Assembly: GCA_023014335.1 (NCBI GenBank)
Contig: JAECYW010000034.1
Location: 1 to 64,000, forward strand
Direction of reading: 5' to 3'
Length of the DNA: 64,000 bases
From: Galerina marginata
Taxonomy: Eukaryota > Basidiomycota > Agaricomycetes > Agaricales > Galerinaceae
Shown: positions 42,171-54,148 of the stretch, piece after piece
Numbering within the stretch: position 1 is the stretch's first letter
How the letters are laid out: each line of letters begins with the position of its first letter
The notes under the pieces: generated by a model
The model's database searches: none
What the model saw: only the letters and a program-made list of their open reading frames with translations
What the model was told of the DNA's origin: nothing
Program-made: the position numbers and the translations under genes

Positions 42171-45022
42171 TTACTTCCCTTTCTTGTGATCCGGTTTTCG
42201 ACCATAATGGATCGAGAAGTCATTATTTGAATCCTTGACGAGGGTATTGTGGGTGTTTCCAGAGCGAATGATCTTGGTTTTGAATTCTTCTGAACCAGGA
42301 GTGTCAAGCAGAGCGTCTGCGTCTGCGTCAACCACTATTCAAAGGTAAAAAAAAGGCTCAAAGTAAGGTTACACGTGAAACTTGCCTCTTGGAGAAGGAG
42401 ACCGTTTACCGGTGGACGGTGTCCTTGACCGTGAACCACCTGACGGAAATATCAATTCTGGATTCGGTAAGACATGACACCAGCCCGACTTACCGAAATT
42501 TTGAGAATAATCATTTCCTACGCCGTCCATCACTTCATTGCGAAGGTTGAACGATTTTTGGATAAGAATACCGCTCCCGGAAGGGGGCTGTATCATCGCA
42601 GGTCGATTTTGAGTGTTGGGGAAATAATCTTTGGGCTCCTCTGTTGTACGGGTTAATCAACATCAGGTAATCGTACGAAGGTCACGGCACTCACTGATTT
42701 CCGTTTGAGAATGCGATGGACGTCGATCTTGGTGGAGGTGAGGGAGGGTGCCCTTCGGATCGAATTCTTCACCTAATGGCCCAGATAACGATTAGCGATC
42801 GTTGTCACTGACACGAGGATGAGTGGAGAACAATCACCATAATTCACTGAATAATTGTTGTCGCTGTTCTGATTGACATTATTCTCGGTTTGATAGGAGT
42901 CTTCAATCTTATTCGGCAATTGCGGTCTCTGGCTTTCGATATGAGTCTGTGCCTCTACTCCTTCCTTGTCAGTGGCGGTGATTGTCCTTTGTCCCGAGAA
43001 TGGGACCTCTTTCAGTAGAATGCCCTTCTGGTCTCGAAAGCGTTCAAGAATATCGGCTTCGGGGAGAGATGTGAGGAGGAATCTGAAACTCTGCGGGAGT
43101 TCCTGCAGCCTTGTTGCTAGTAGCTCGAGTAAATCGCGACGGGATTCAGCGTTACCGCTTTGATCCAGGGCATCGATGACGACAACAATCGGCCCAGTGG
43201 TGGAAAGGGTTCTGACTGGCTTCAGAACAAGCTTTTCGAATTGCTCATGCAGACTTTCCGTGTGACGAATAGAACGGCCGTTCTTTGTGATGTCGACCAA
43301 CGCCTTCGTGACCAGCGGATCACGCAACGCAACATCAACGATAATGGTGGGGAGAACGACATTGGGATTGCGTGTAGCGAGCTTCTTACTGTCAAAGCAG
43401 AAGGACGACCCCAGGCGATCAATTTCATCCATGCGTAAAGCTATCGTGTGGGCAATAGCTGACGTCCCAGAACCAGTCAAAACGCAGACTCGCCGGTCAT
43501 CGTTTGGGTCGTTTATCCAAACAGAAATCTCGTCTAAAATTTCGGTATTGCTTCCTGGAGGGCATTGCTTTTCGCTCTTGTATCGAGCACCTCCCGCGTA
43601 TGGGATATCATTGAGGTTTAAAGTAACGGCTTCAGCAAGAGGATATATTAGCATTTGCGAATGGGATTTAGATGTGATAATACCAATATCAAATGTTTCT
43701 TTGGCCATTCTCATGACAGTGATTTCTGTATTGAGGATGGCTCTTGAATCGAACGCTTTTCTTATTTCTTGGAACCGCGTCTTGTATTCCTGTACTGCGT
43801 CGTCAACGGTCGAGAACAGATTCTTGACGGCCTTAACGACTGGTAGGCGTTTATTGTTCAGCCAAACATTCCTGTATATAATTAGAAAAACTTACTGAAA
43901 CGACAATCTTTCGAATACGCCGAAATAAAATATGCACATTCTATGGTTTGCTGCGAAAGGCACTTGAGGGCGACTCTTTGGGATTCAATTTCTTTGACCG
44001 GTTCAGCTTCGCGACCAAAGTCATAAGCTTCGCTCATGATATGGAGGAGCTGAAGGATGCTCTTATCCCTTCGTATCTGGGCATCGATGACCTGTTGTCA
44101 TATTTAGAACCAGTATACCTCAATTAAATCTACTATCGATACCTTGTATACAGACGACAGGACTTGTACAGCTATTTTTGCGAATGGGTGGACCTGTAAT
44201 TTCAGAAAAAATCATGGGTATTTTAAGACTACATATTTTGGGAAGACTTGCCTCAGCGACGCCATTGACCCATTCAAGAAAAATCCCAGCTTTCTGCCAC
44301 ACGTCATTCCAGAGGACGGCGAAGTTGTCCGCGTTCTCGACGACATTCAGAGTGGCGGCGAAAGGTTCCACTAATCCTAGCACTTGGATGTTTTGTGCGG
44401 CACCAGTGGCCTCAACGACCGCGTTTGACTCTTTGTGTTCTTCATTTGATACGGAGATGCTGAAGACGACGGAAAAGGTATTGTTGGCGTTCACGATATT
44501 CGTTAAATCTAGAATAGCCGAATCATCGCCAATTATCAAAGAGACTCTAGTTTCCACATACCTCTCTTCACTCCATCCGCCGCAGCGACATTGGACTCGA
44601 GAAGAACACGCAATTCGTCTTCGAATGAGGCGATGAGCGTAGCACGGGAAAGCCAATGAGGGTGGGTCTTGTATGCTTCGATTTTTAGCTTCGACGGCAG
44701 GCGAGCATCACTGTAAACCGTAGATCGTGGAAAGGACTCGGAGATGAGTATAATCAAGCGACAAAAGGACGAAGAACGCACAAGTCAAACTTTTTATCCC
44801 AAGAGGCTTTTCCATCCCTCTGCGTAGTCCAATCGGTGTCTTGAGACTTCATTGGGTCCACAATGATGGCCCTCAGCTTGTAAGAAGACTTCGATTCCGG
44901 CCTAACTCCTAAATAAAGTCAATAAGAATGATCTGGACAATCCAAACCTTGAAAGTGTACCTATGAGCTCCTTCACCACCAACTCTACCTGGATCAACTC
45001 GTTTTTGGGATTTTGAGAGAGC
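42171..45022 (-). CDS. C2/NACHT NLR-like protein with mutated P-loop and three C-terminal 24-residue repeats
   Basis: Exons on the minus strand: 44961..45022, 44782..44908, 44562..44710, 44252..44508, 44143..44193, 43896..44091, 42838..43839, 42695..42772, 42494..42640, 42386..42439, 42171..42334 (about 762 aa). A first exon with the ATG lies upstream of 45022 and was not resolved. Order: C2-like domain (ELIQVELVVKELIG...SKLKIEAY), helical region, NACHT module (PYAGGARYKSEKQCPPGSNT; P-loop 43460..43474; Walker B VVVIDALDQSG). The P-loop reads GSGTS where the family has GSGKS, a one-base AAG to ACG change, so nucleotide binding is probably lost. The usual C-terminal repeats and long helical tail of NLR-like proteins are absent. 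Instead there are three 24-residue motifs ending N-[ND]-[YF]-S-x-[NH]-[YF]-G. Two introns are GC-AG (donor GCAAGT). Confidence 0.78.
42201..42272 (-). repeat. C-terminal protein repeat 3 (core NDFSIHYG)
   Basis: Encodes a 24-residue unit starting IIRS and ending NDFSIHYG, ten codons before the end (stop included). Here the Gly codon is not split. Confidence 0.6.
42494..42563 (-). repeat. C-terminal protein repeat 2 (core NDYSQNFG)
   Basis: Encodes a 24-residue unit starting IQKS and ending NDYSQNFG; again the final Gly codon is split by a phase-1 intron. Confidence 0.6.
42838..42907 (-). repeat. C-terminal protein repeat 1 (core NNYSVNYG)
   Basis: Encodes a 24-residue unit starting IEDS and ending NNYSVNYG; the final Gly codon is split by the next intron. 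Confidence 0.6.
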
Positions 45023-46761
45023 CTGTGACGAGGAGAGGTTAGCTAATAAATCCAGATTGAAATTCCCAGTGACAACACATTTTGAAACAATTTGTCGTTT
45101 TGCAGGCACAATTAGAGGGGTAGAAACACGAGATTACACACGACGGCTGCCCCGCCTTTAAATCGATTTCGAAGGCAATGCAGACCCTAACAACGTTCCG
45201 AAAACAATGTACCATGCAATGAGTGGCCGATCACGTCAAGATCAGATAATCTACTCACCTGAAGTCCAGGGGTTAAGCGCCATTTCATCCAGAGAGGACA
45301 TGACACTGTGGATCGATTGACAGTCGCCAGGTGGAGTGAATATAGTACAAAGATCGCTTTGATTAGGTCAAATGACCATCGAATTCACCTTTGTGGTCCT
45401 TCGCGGTTGCTTCGAACACTCAACAAGGAAAAGGGACAGAAATAGCTACAGTTTGCGTTGTGTGACAAGGAGAACAAAAACAAAGTTCTCCTTGACCGGA
45501 AACGTCATAAAAACCTCAAACTTCCCAACGTCCTGACAAGTCGAATGCAAGGCAAACCACCTAAAAAGCAGGGTGAAACCGGTTCGCACAACCGTTGTAT
45601 CGCAGGTTCTTGTTGACGTGCTTTCAGAGCCTGGAGAGTCGTCAATTCCGTAACAACGATGACACGTTCAAAGGCGCAGCCACGATTCCATATTCGGGGA
45701 TGAATTCGGGGATGAATGTCTCACGTGCTGAACGTTGAACATCTATGGATCCTGGCATTGGAGATTAGATTAGATTTGCCTTCAGGACGAACTCACTGAG
45801 GAACGACGGCTTATGTAGTCTACAGATATAACGGTCCAAGTGGTGACTCAGAAGCTGCGTGGGCACATCGTCTCGGAACGCTTGTCGTAATTGTCCCGTC
45901 CCGACAATTTTATCCTAATCTCCGAGCCTTGCTCCGAGCCCTGTTGCATAGGTCATTGACAATCAAGATCGCCTCCCAAACCTGGCTCCAAAAATTAAAA
46001 CGAAGGACCAAGGTTGACGACCAGATGGTTTGAATAAGAGGCAGTCTCGTCGGCGGCAACATTGGTCTGCCCTCCGGTTCCGCCCTTGCAACTGATGACA
46101 TATATGTTGGGATAATATCATCGATGAGCGAGGTTTATTCCAGCATTTGAGATGGTAGATATAACTTCCTGAGAGAAGGGTGGGCATTCGCAGAGAAACG
46201 AGGTGGAAGGTGTCAGCACTGCTCGGTATCCATCGCAACTTCCACGGAATGTGTGCATCTCATCAAGCAGCGATGAACATGAAACGGATGATCAATGATA
46301 TGTTATAGCACTACATTAATAGGCTGTTAGGACAGAAAAAACATCTGGGAAGACTAAAAGAACGCAACCGTGTCAAAGCAAGGTAGACACCTAAAATTAC
46401 CTCGGAAGTCCCGGACATGATAATTTAAATTTGCATCCCAGTCGATATACACCCAACGCGCCATCGTAGCAGGTATTATACAATCGCGAAGCGTTACATT
46501 TCACCAATGTAGAGAGATTGTATCCAAAATACAGAGTCCTGGTGGTATCTAGCGTATGGCAGTCCGAATTCTATGATGAATATTAATATGATTCGCAGCT
46601 ACTAGATGCGATTGTGATGATTAAAAATGTCTAAACTGTAACCACGGGTGCTGTTCAAAATGAAGATGGAATGTCTGTTGATCTGCAGGCCAGAAATAAA
46701 TGACACAGGTACTCTTTCTTTTCCTGCAGGCACAGCTTCGATACTATCGGAAGCACATTTA
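45023..46761. other. Interval between NACHT and cupredoxin genes
   Basis: Should include the unresolved first exon and promoter of the NACHT gene. Fragments with LRR/F-box-like flavour on the minus strand (for example LRKLYLPSQML near 46150) are too short and broken to call. Nothing else. Confidence 0.35.
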
Positions 46762-47559
46762 TCATCGATATTGACCGAAGTAGAGCTGGCTGCAGAACTG
46801 GCTACAGTAAGTCTGAGCGTCAGAGCTCGTGCTAATGCCGCCGTCGTCGTTGCTGTCATCCCCGCTGTTGCTCATGCTAGAGTCTGTACTCATACCGTCG
46901 TCTTCGTCGCTATCATCGTCCCCGTCGTCGCTCATGCTGGAACTGGTACTAGTCGCAGTTTCCGCACTGTCGCTTGCAGTGCTAGTAGCGCTAACGCCAC
47001 TGGTACTGCTTTGGCCTCCGGTGGCAAGAGCTTTGAAAGCGTCGAAGGATTTCGGACTCGGGGGTGGAGGAGGATTGATGGCAAACACCATGCCTTTTCC
47101 ACAGTGGCCAGTTTGTTCGCAGTGGAACCATAGCGGTGCTGTGCCAGCTGGGACGACAAATGAGACGACTGGGAGAGGTGTTGTACCTGCAGTGACAGGC
47201 ATACTATCGCGAGAAAAAAATAGACGAATAAGTGAGATGGCAAGTGGGTATTGAGTTATAATTCCTTGACTTACAACCCGCTCGTGAAACCTCCGGCCAG
47301 TGGGCTACAAGGAACATCGAAAGAAGATTGTGTAACCGTGTGGTTCTTGGGATTACTAAGGGGAAGTGTCAATTGACGGCCTACAATGTGTAGATATAGC
47401 TTACAAAGTGAAGTGTACAGTATCTCCTTCTACTGCACCGCTGATGGAAGGGGGATTGTAGGCAAGAATGCCTCCTGCTCCGACTGTAACTTCGAAGGTA
47501 ACGGCAAGGGCAAATGGTAGAACGGCCAGCGCGGAAATAAGCGTAGAGGTGAACATCAT
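46762..47559 (-). CDS. Secreted cupredoxin-like protein with Asp/Ser-rich tail, 225 aa
   Basis: Extracellular blue-copper-type protein. Exons (minus strand) are 47405..47559, 47275..47355 and 46762..47203, 226 codons in all. A signal peptide (MMFTSTLISALAVLPFALA) is followed by strands VTFEVTVGAGGILAYNPPSI and GDTVHFTF. Then NPKNHTVTQSSFDVPCSPL supplies the first copper His. WFHCEQTGHCGKGMVFAIN supplies the Cys, second His and Met ligand region. This is a complete type 1 copper signature. The tail is Ser/Thr- and Asp/Glu-rich and ends QLYFGQYR without the usual hydrophobic GPI signal, so the protein is probably soluble or the last exon is different from that shown. Redox partner unknown. Confidence 0.85.
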
Positions 47560-48357
47560 GGACTTGGCCAATTATGTGTGGATCTAAGAAGAAATGAAAA
47601 AAAGCAAGATGGCGAAAGCGAGCATGAATTCCCTGGAGCGGCATGTCTTATGTGGCTTTTCCTCCCGAATTCTGTTAATCAGATTTACAGAATTCTGAGC
47701 GCTGATAACTTGTAGAAGTCCCTGCCGGCAGTTGCGACCTGTAGTGCGTATTAATACCCAATGAAAAGTTGGGAGCTTCTGTGAACTCAGTGTTGTGTCA
47801 CTGGCCGTCGACCAACTGAAAATAGCAGCAGCTCGGGCTTTCATTGGATGGATAAGGAGCTGAGGTATTTCCAGTGACCTTGTAACCGAGCTGTCGCCGC
47901 CCATCTGTCTAGAAAAGGTGATTCAAAATGCCTTGAGGTGCGGCACAGCGATGGGAATTTATAGGTTCCTGTCAAGCCACTGCTTGCCGACTCCAGGCTT
48001 TATCCGTGGGAAAGGCTAAATTTAGACCCCGACCCCGACTTCGTAGTAGTCAATGTTGAGTCAATGCCTTCTCTGTAAGCCATGGCTGTGAGTTCTTGGC
48101 CTGCTTGTTTCACAGACGCTAATTATTAAATAATAATTACCCTTGCAGTTGTCTGACTCGATGCGACCTATCTTCCCTTCTGATCGCGTTGTACCCCTCT
48201 GCGCTGGTACCAGGCATCAAGGTGGAGCGTCTGAATTGCGGGCGGGGAGGCGAGAGCGGGCTCGCACCACTGGTGCTAGTCCCTTCCCTTGACTTGTCGT
48301 CCGATTATATGCTATGTACAGAAACAGACAGGTACTACAATCCTACCCAAACCCTCC
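47560..48357. other. Upstream region of the cupredoxin gene
   Basis: No gene recognised; an isolated TATAAAT on the minus strand near 47955 is too far from the cupredoxin ATG to assign. Confidence 0.35.
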
Positions 48358-50401
48358 CTATATTGTACCTCGACGGCCTATCTTTCCCTTTCTAAACTCG
48401 CTGACATCGTAAGCCAGTTGCTCGTCATCGGCTTGAAGAAGAATATCTTGAGTTTCGCCGAAAAAGATCGTAGAATATGAGCGTAGTTCCGGATGTGCGT
48501 TCAACTTTCGATTCAGTCGAGCTTTGGCGTTGAATCTTGAGTTCAAAATGTTAAGATGAGGGTATCTAAAGAATGAGAATCAATCACTTACAATGCAAGA
48601 ATCGAGTTCGAATATACTATTCAAAAGAAAAGTCTATGTCAGAACTTCTGGCTCTATTAAAAAAAATAAAGCCCGGCACACATCTTGGTGAAAAGAACGT
48701 CACTGTGAGATACACCATTGACGACGGATTTGACCAGTACTGTACAAAACAAAGCTCCAGTAGAACGCGTTAGGTTTCCGGCAACAGGCTTACCAAACCC
48801 ATTATGGCAAGACAGGAAGCGCTGGACAAGCCCGTTAACTTTAAATAGAAGTAGTACGTTGTCGGACTCACGCCGTCAGCATACCAGCTCCGATCAGCTG
48901 AAATACGAGATGCATAATGATCTGGTGAGTCCTAGAGATGTCACAAGAATGAATACATTTGTCGACCACAGTCAGGTTAATTTTCCTGTAGAAAACAAGT
49001 ACCTCTTGTCCCCTACGTTGGCATCTTGCTCAGCATATAGCAAGACAAATGATATAGCCACCGCAAGAGTGCAGTCAATCGCAGCAGCAGATACAAGACC
49101 GATATAGATCAAATACTGAAGAAGAAGGCGAGAAAAGTTGAAAGTAGGGGACGTTGTCAACTTAACACTCACTTGAAACACCGAGGAAAAGTTAGAGATC
49201 GTTGTTGTTGCTCCCCTATTGTCCATTGACTGCTTGAATAATGTAGACAGAACATTAGGTGTTGAACTCACAAAGATGCTATATACACTGGGTCGAAATA
49301 TTGAAGCTCCTCATCGAGAAAGGCTGGTTACAGCTATTTGGAAATGCTTACCGACGCCGACGCCTGTCCAATAAGACCGCCTATTAAACCAGTTGTCCTG
49401 AGATACGAGCTGAACAACTTACTTATGGCGTAAAAAAATATCGCGGCTGAAAACGACTGAATATTCCATGCACCTCAGATTGACTTCCTCCAGAAAAAGA
49501 TAATATAGCATACCTTCATTGCTCGAGAAACTTCCCGTCCCATCGGAACCTTTTCTATCACTAGATCGGAGGAATGTGATACATCGTATCTCACGAGAGA
49601 CTGTATTGTTGAATACTTACATGTCCGTAGCAAATGAAGGTAATAGCTAGATCGAAGTCGCAACTAGAATCTTGATACCTCGACAACGCGATGATTCAAA
49701 GCAAATTCACCTTTGAGTGACGATCACCAGTAAGGCCTATAAATGAGATGCAAAGCAATTTACAACAACAGCGGAGCAAGTAAGCCACGGATGCAGAAAA
49801 AAAAAAAAGGTTCGTACCTTGGCTGTGCCCATCACCTAAAGGGTAGGAGATGATCAGCTTCAAGTTTGATTGTGGCTACTTGCAATTGATTGGAATGAAA
49901 CAAACCTTGAAGCTCCTGAGAGAGAAAAACATACCGAAGGGTGAGTTCACGAATTAACAATGAAAATAAAGCCCAGACCAGAGAGCAATCTCCTCCGCAT
50001 ACCGAGCTTCTCTCACAGAGAGGGGGTATATCATTATTACAGAGGACACAAAATGGACACCGTCCAGGGCGCTGAATACAAAAACCAGAAACCATATTAG
50101 TGATGGTCAGTGTCGTTCAGACAGAACCTGTTTGTGGTAAGCGCACCAAACGATGATTGCCTGTTGCAATAGGTGAACTGAAGCAGGCAGACGGAACATA
50201 TGATCACTCACGAAAAGTCCAATCTTGCTTTGGAGCTTACAGTGCAAGAGACACCGGTAAGTCTGTAGGACAGTGACTCCAAAAAATCTACGGAAAGAGT
50301 CCCAGCAAAGGGTTAGTGAGAAATCCAGGACGCACGGCCCAACATCAACCCAGGTAGTGCTTGGACACCTACATTGTCGCAAGGATGAAACTCGGAAACA
50401 T
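48358..50401 (-). CDS. DUF6534-like multi-pass membrane protein
   Basis: Agaric seven-TM-like family, reconstructed only in part. Recognisable pieces in order on the minus strand: FILATIFFGVTVLQTYRCLLH (50401 downward, two exons 50373..50401 and 50241..50287), VHLLQQAIIVWCAYH, a helix YLIYIGLVSAAAIDCTLAVAISFVLLYA (about 49150..49040), THQIIMHLVFQLIGAGMLTA, PSSMVYLTVTFFSPR, then YSNSILAL and the charged FNAKARLNRKLNAH before the C-terminal tail ending at 48358. The order and motifs match the DUF6534 pattern (TM...VQTY, A-x-x-D-x-x-IA, R-TD...G-LT, NSxLA-LN-R). The central exons between about 50100 and 49270 were not resolved, so completeness is unproved. Confidence 0.55.
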
Positions 50402-50969
50402 CAATCGTAGAAGCCTAGGTTGAGGAGAGTCCATCTATGTCAAGGTTTGCGGAGAAGTATAGGTGTTTTGGAAACTTGATTTCTGAACGGAACCGTTCAG
50501 CCTATTATAACGATTCCGTTCAGATATCCAACACTTAGATGAAATGAAACGGTGATACGAAACCAGAGCATCGCGATCAGTACTCAAGATCATCGTGTTG
50601 AACATGCTTCGATGCGTAACGTGGCCAAGCCTCGTCTGTAGGTTCATAGAAAAGCAATGATGCACAAGAGTAGTTGTAGGCCAGAGATTTTGTATGCAGA
50701 TGAAATATACGATCCAAAATTCCGAGCTTAGTTTCCCAAGTCAGGTTTATCTGTCGATGGACACTGCGGAGTCGGTGCTGATGAAGAAGGCAATCATGGA
50801 GTCAATTAGATGCGGCGATGACATCGAGAGAAAACAACGATGCGGCTGATGGCCCGGCGTCTGATGAGGTGACCTGCATCCCAGGACCCAAGCAAAAATA
50901 GTTGCAATGCGACGGTTGAGCAGTTGAGGAGGTTGGAATAGGTGGGATAGGTGGGATAGACAAATCCTA
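50402..50969. other. Spacer with no assignable gene
   Basis: Upstream side of the DUF6534-like gene; only short frames. Confidence 0.35.
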
Positions 50970-51175
50970 CCTAACCTAGCAGCTCTCATCTGGCGAGATT
51001 CGGGTAGCTCGTCGAGCAGCCACGCAGTATAGCGTTGCGGGCAGGAAGGTGCCAACTGAGTGCCAACTGATTGCTGAACCAGAAAGCGCGCTGGCACACA
51101 ACTATGCACAGCCGCTGATGGGGTCTTCTTTATCTAATCTAATCGAAGGCTCGGGCTTCTCGGGCCAAAGAGCAA
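50970..51175. repeat. Diverged dispersed repeat, copy 2
   Basis: Same-orientation relative of 2320..2520. Key shared blocks are GTCGAGCAGCC, TGCACAGCC-CTGATG, TATCTAATCTAATC and GGCTCGGG. It lies downstream of the HsbA stop. Confidence 0.5.
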
Positions 51176-51399
51176 AAATAGGAAGTTCGCGAATTCGTCC
51201 TTTCTCCTGCTTTCTTAAATAAGTTTTGAAAATCACGCCGAAAAACATTGCTCAAGCTAAACTAAACCGTTGTTCGGTGAGATAACTCATGATGTTATTC
51301 AGTTTGCTGCAATTGAGTAACTACAAGAATGCACCCTCTTGACCACGCTTAAGTTCCAGCGCTACCGACTGCGACGACTTGGCGACGATCGTTCGCCAC

Positions 51400-52095
51400 T
51401 CAGGGAAAAGCAGCAGATGCATCGGCCCTTGCGGTATCTATCGAGTTAACTATATTTGCCAAAGTGTCAACCATGTCCGGCTGCGAAAAGGGTATGTCAG
51501 TACGAGGGTAGGTCAAGCAAATGACACTGACAGGAGCGATTGATTGTAGTTCTTGATTAAAAACCACACAAGGCTTAACTGCAGCAAGTAAATCTAGCTT
51601 CATTGAGGGAGCAGCAGGCTCCAAAGCCATAAAATCGGCTGCTTTTGCGCCAATTGCGTTTAAGGAATGCACGGCTGTTGGCGTGAAACTCTGGTAGGCT
51701 TCTATGATTTTCCTTGCATCGGCCGGCGAAACAGGCTTTGGAAGGCTCTGGAAAAGTGAGGTTGAATATTAATGTTTAGGTTGCTACTTAATATCCTTAC
51801 GCCTATGTCGCTTGTCGCTTGATCGAAGAGTTCGTGGAGCTTGGTTCTCTGATCGTCAATTTTCTAGGGGGTGGTCAGTAATTTGTCCAATATTCAGTCT
51901 CGTTGGACATACTGTCGCGCCTTTGACCCCGCTTGCTGGGAACTTGCTTAAAGAGGCGTCAACCTTGCCGAATTGCTTTCCGATTTTGGTCATGTCATCC
52001 ATTACTACGCGCATCGTCGAGGCGGTGGTTCTGGCGATGGTCGCAGCCGACGTGGCGGCTACGAGAGAGGCGAGAAGAGCGAAGGAGAATTTCAT
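51400..52095 (-). CDS. HsbA-type hydrophobic surface binding protein, 180 aa
   Basis: Small secreted protein that adsorbs to hydrophobic surfaces and can recruit hydrolases there (HsbA family, PF12296). Exons (minus strand) are 51913..52095, 51801..51863, 51532..51747 and 51400..51480, giving 181 codons. A signal peptide (MKFSFALLASLVAATSAA) is followed by an all-helical domain with the family layout: MDDMTKIGKQFGKVDASLSK, KIDDQRTKLHELFDQAT, SPADARKIIEAYQSFTP, AIGAKAADF, LVAA-type leucine helix and the final NIVNSIDTARADASAAF. Length is normal for the family. All introns are about 49-53 nt with good borders. Confidence 0.92.
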
Positions 52096-52161
52096 GGTCG
52101 AGGTATGAGAAGCTTTCGGGAGAAGATGAAAAGCCTGAAGAAAATACGCGGCGATGCCCTT

Positions 52162-52168
52162 CTTTTAT
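52162..52168 (-). promoter_or_regulatory. TATA-like element of the HsbA gene
   Basis: On the minus strand ATAAAAG, about 70 nt upstream of the ATG at 52095. Confidence 0.35.
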
Positions 52169-52575
52169 GTGTGTCAGGTTGTAGCTAGGTAGCGATGATT
52201 AGAGGGCATTTTCTCCGTAAAGTACGCACCGTTGAATAATTCGGATGGGACTGTAAAGCTATCTTAGGCCTGCCAAGAGCTGAAAATCTATAGCTATTTT
52301 TGCTTGTGAATGATTCCAACACCGATGTTTTGATTCAAGTTTGGCGTCTGGCCGATGAGAGTAGTGGGAACGCAATCAATCGTCCTGAAATATGTGTAAA
52401 TAGATCAAGTTCTTCAGCTTCAGAACCACCGCGACTGTTCATATGCGCCCACTATTCTTGAACAGATCGCATTGTCACAGTTAAATAGGCCCTTGTACGA
52501 CTCTCGGGCAGGCATTCGCCTCACGGGCGCCATGAGAAATTTTATCAAACTTGACGTATAGAATCTACACAGGAT

Positions 52576-53208
52576 TTATTTATGGTGAGAGTTCACACAA
52601 AGTGTGAGCACCCGCGTGGTAAGGCAAGAGAAGGGGCGTTGAGGCGTCATGATATTGGTTTTTGTCAGGTTCCAGGGCGTTTTCGAGACCCGGCATTTTC
52701 GTAAAGAGGAATTATTTCTCTGGGCACACGCTAAACATAGATCTAAATTGAAAATAAGCAGCGGGGCACAGAAGATAGGATGAAAGAAGCTCGACTCAAA
52801 AATACGCGATTTAGCCTTGCCGGATCCCGAGAAAATGGGAGTACCTGATATAGAAGCGCAGATATAGGAGAGCAATTTAGATGAGGAAATAGAACAATTC
52901 TCAGTTGGAATTGACCGCAAAGCTACTGGCCTTATAAGCCCTTCCCGCACCGCTCGTTCCAAGACCGAATGCACTTCCGGGATCCACATCGAGGGCCTCC
53001 GGAATTTTAAATTGAGAATTAGTAGAATGCCTCGTCGATCCCCGAGGTCAGCAGATGAGAGAACGGTCCAGTGGGAACACGCTGCGCGATATTTGGGTGG
53101 TACAAGGGACGCGGCGGCGCCGCACGCACCGCGCATAGGACGCCCATCAATCCTCGACTGAATATGCCCCGAGTAGATAGAGTCTTGCTTCCTTCCCGTC
53201 GGGGCCAT
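52576..53208 (-). CDS. Doubtful ORF, up to 210 aa
   Basis: Open frame from ATG 53208 with no recognisable domain; composition is mixed and Ser/Arg-rich. A GTGCGT...GCAG pair (47 nt) near 53130..53085 could be an intron, and other frames in the same stretch also look weakly coding (for example DVDPGSAFGLGTSGAGRAY). May not be a gene. Confidence 0.2.
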   Translation of the reverse strand: MAPTGRKQDSIYSGHIQSRIDGRPMRGACGAAASLVPPKYRAACSHWTVLSSADLGDRRGILLILNLKFRRPSMWIPEVHSVLERAVREGLIRPVALRSIPTENCSISSSKLLSYICASISGTPIFSGSGKAKSRIFESSFFHPIFCAPLLIFNLDLCLACAQRNNSSLRKCRVSKTPWNLTKTNIMTPQRPFSCLTTRVLTLCVNSHHK

Positions 53209-54148
53209 TCAAAATCCTAGGAGCGTCCATGTCATAACATTTTGCTTTATTAGCGTGTCTGGTTAGGACTGGCGTTATTCGCTCCAAAAAAAGTACTTGG
53301 CCAAAGCTTCTTTCAATTGGGTCGGTCTTTATGGCATTCGGTATTTCGTCACAGCGTTTGGCCCAACTGCTGATTAGGATATGCCAAAAGGAGGAGAATC
53401 ATTTACGACTCCTGAGACCTACAACAGACGGTCATTAGAATTAAGTATGTGAATATGCCAGGTATTTTCCTTGCCTGTCATTCGCCACCCTGTCTATTGC
53501 GTTGTCCAGAAAGTTCAAGTTATGCGTGACATTGCCGTTCTCGTGGATTATATCACCGCAAGAAGAAGAGTTCAAATTTCTAGCTCAGACCATTTAATTG
53601 TCCTCGTTGCTTTGAACAGCTTTTGGAATCGTGGCTTGGTCTCCCTCTTCCTGCGGTCCTGTATAAAGCTTGGGGTAGTTTTGTTGCATAACGAGATCGA
53701 AAAAGTGGAGCGCCTCCATGGACGCCAAGTTTGTTGTCAATTGAAGGAGGCAGAATAAGTTACAGCGATGTAAACCCACCGCATGTTCGATAGCATTGCA
53801 AGTTGCAAGTTCTCCTCCAAACTCCAGACACGACGCGTTTCCAGAAGCGATTTACTCGTCATTTGACGCAATTCGAATAATGCTGAGGTAATGTGGACAC
53901 CACGAGTTGAACGTCGTCCAAAAGTAAAATCAAATAAGTAATAATGGAGGATTAAACCTATGCGACGACATGAAGGTAGTATCTCCTAAGCAGTGTTAGC
54001 AGCGGGGGTTCTCCTGATCTGAAAGCGACTAAGTGACCCCTTCCGAGGCGACCACAACATATTCATTGGTATCTCCCATTTCGTGCTCGGACTTGACGTG
54101 CACGTCCTTCGTTTCTGTACTTGCTTCGGTTGACGCTTAACTCCCTTG
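53209..54148. other. Interval without an assignable gene
   Basis: Short opposing frames, no domain pattern. It contains the 3' flank of the TFIIS-like gene. Confidence 0.35.

Noticed and set aside
46150..46238. Short LRR-like peptide on the minus strand
   Set aside because: Too short, no F-box and no splice chain; cannot be separated from chance.
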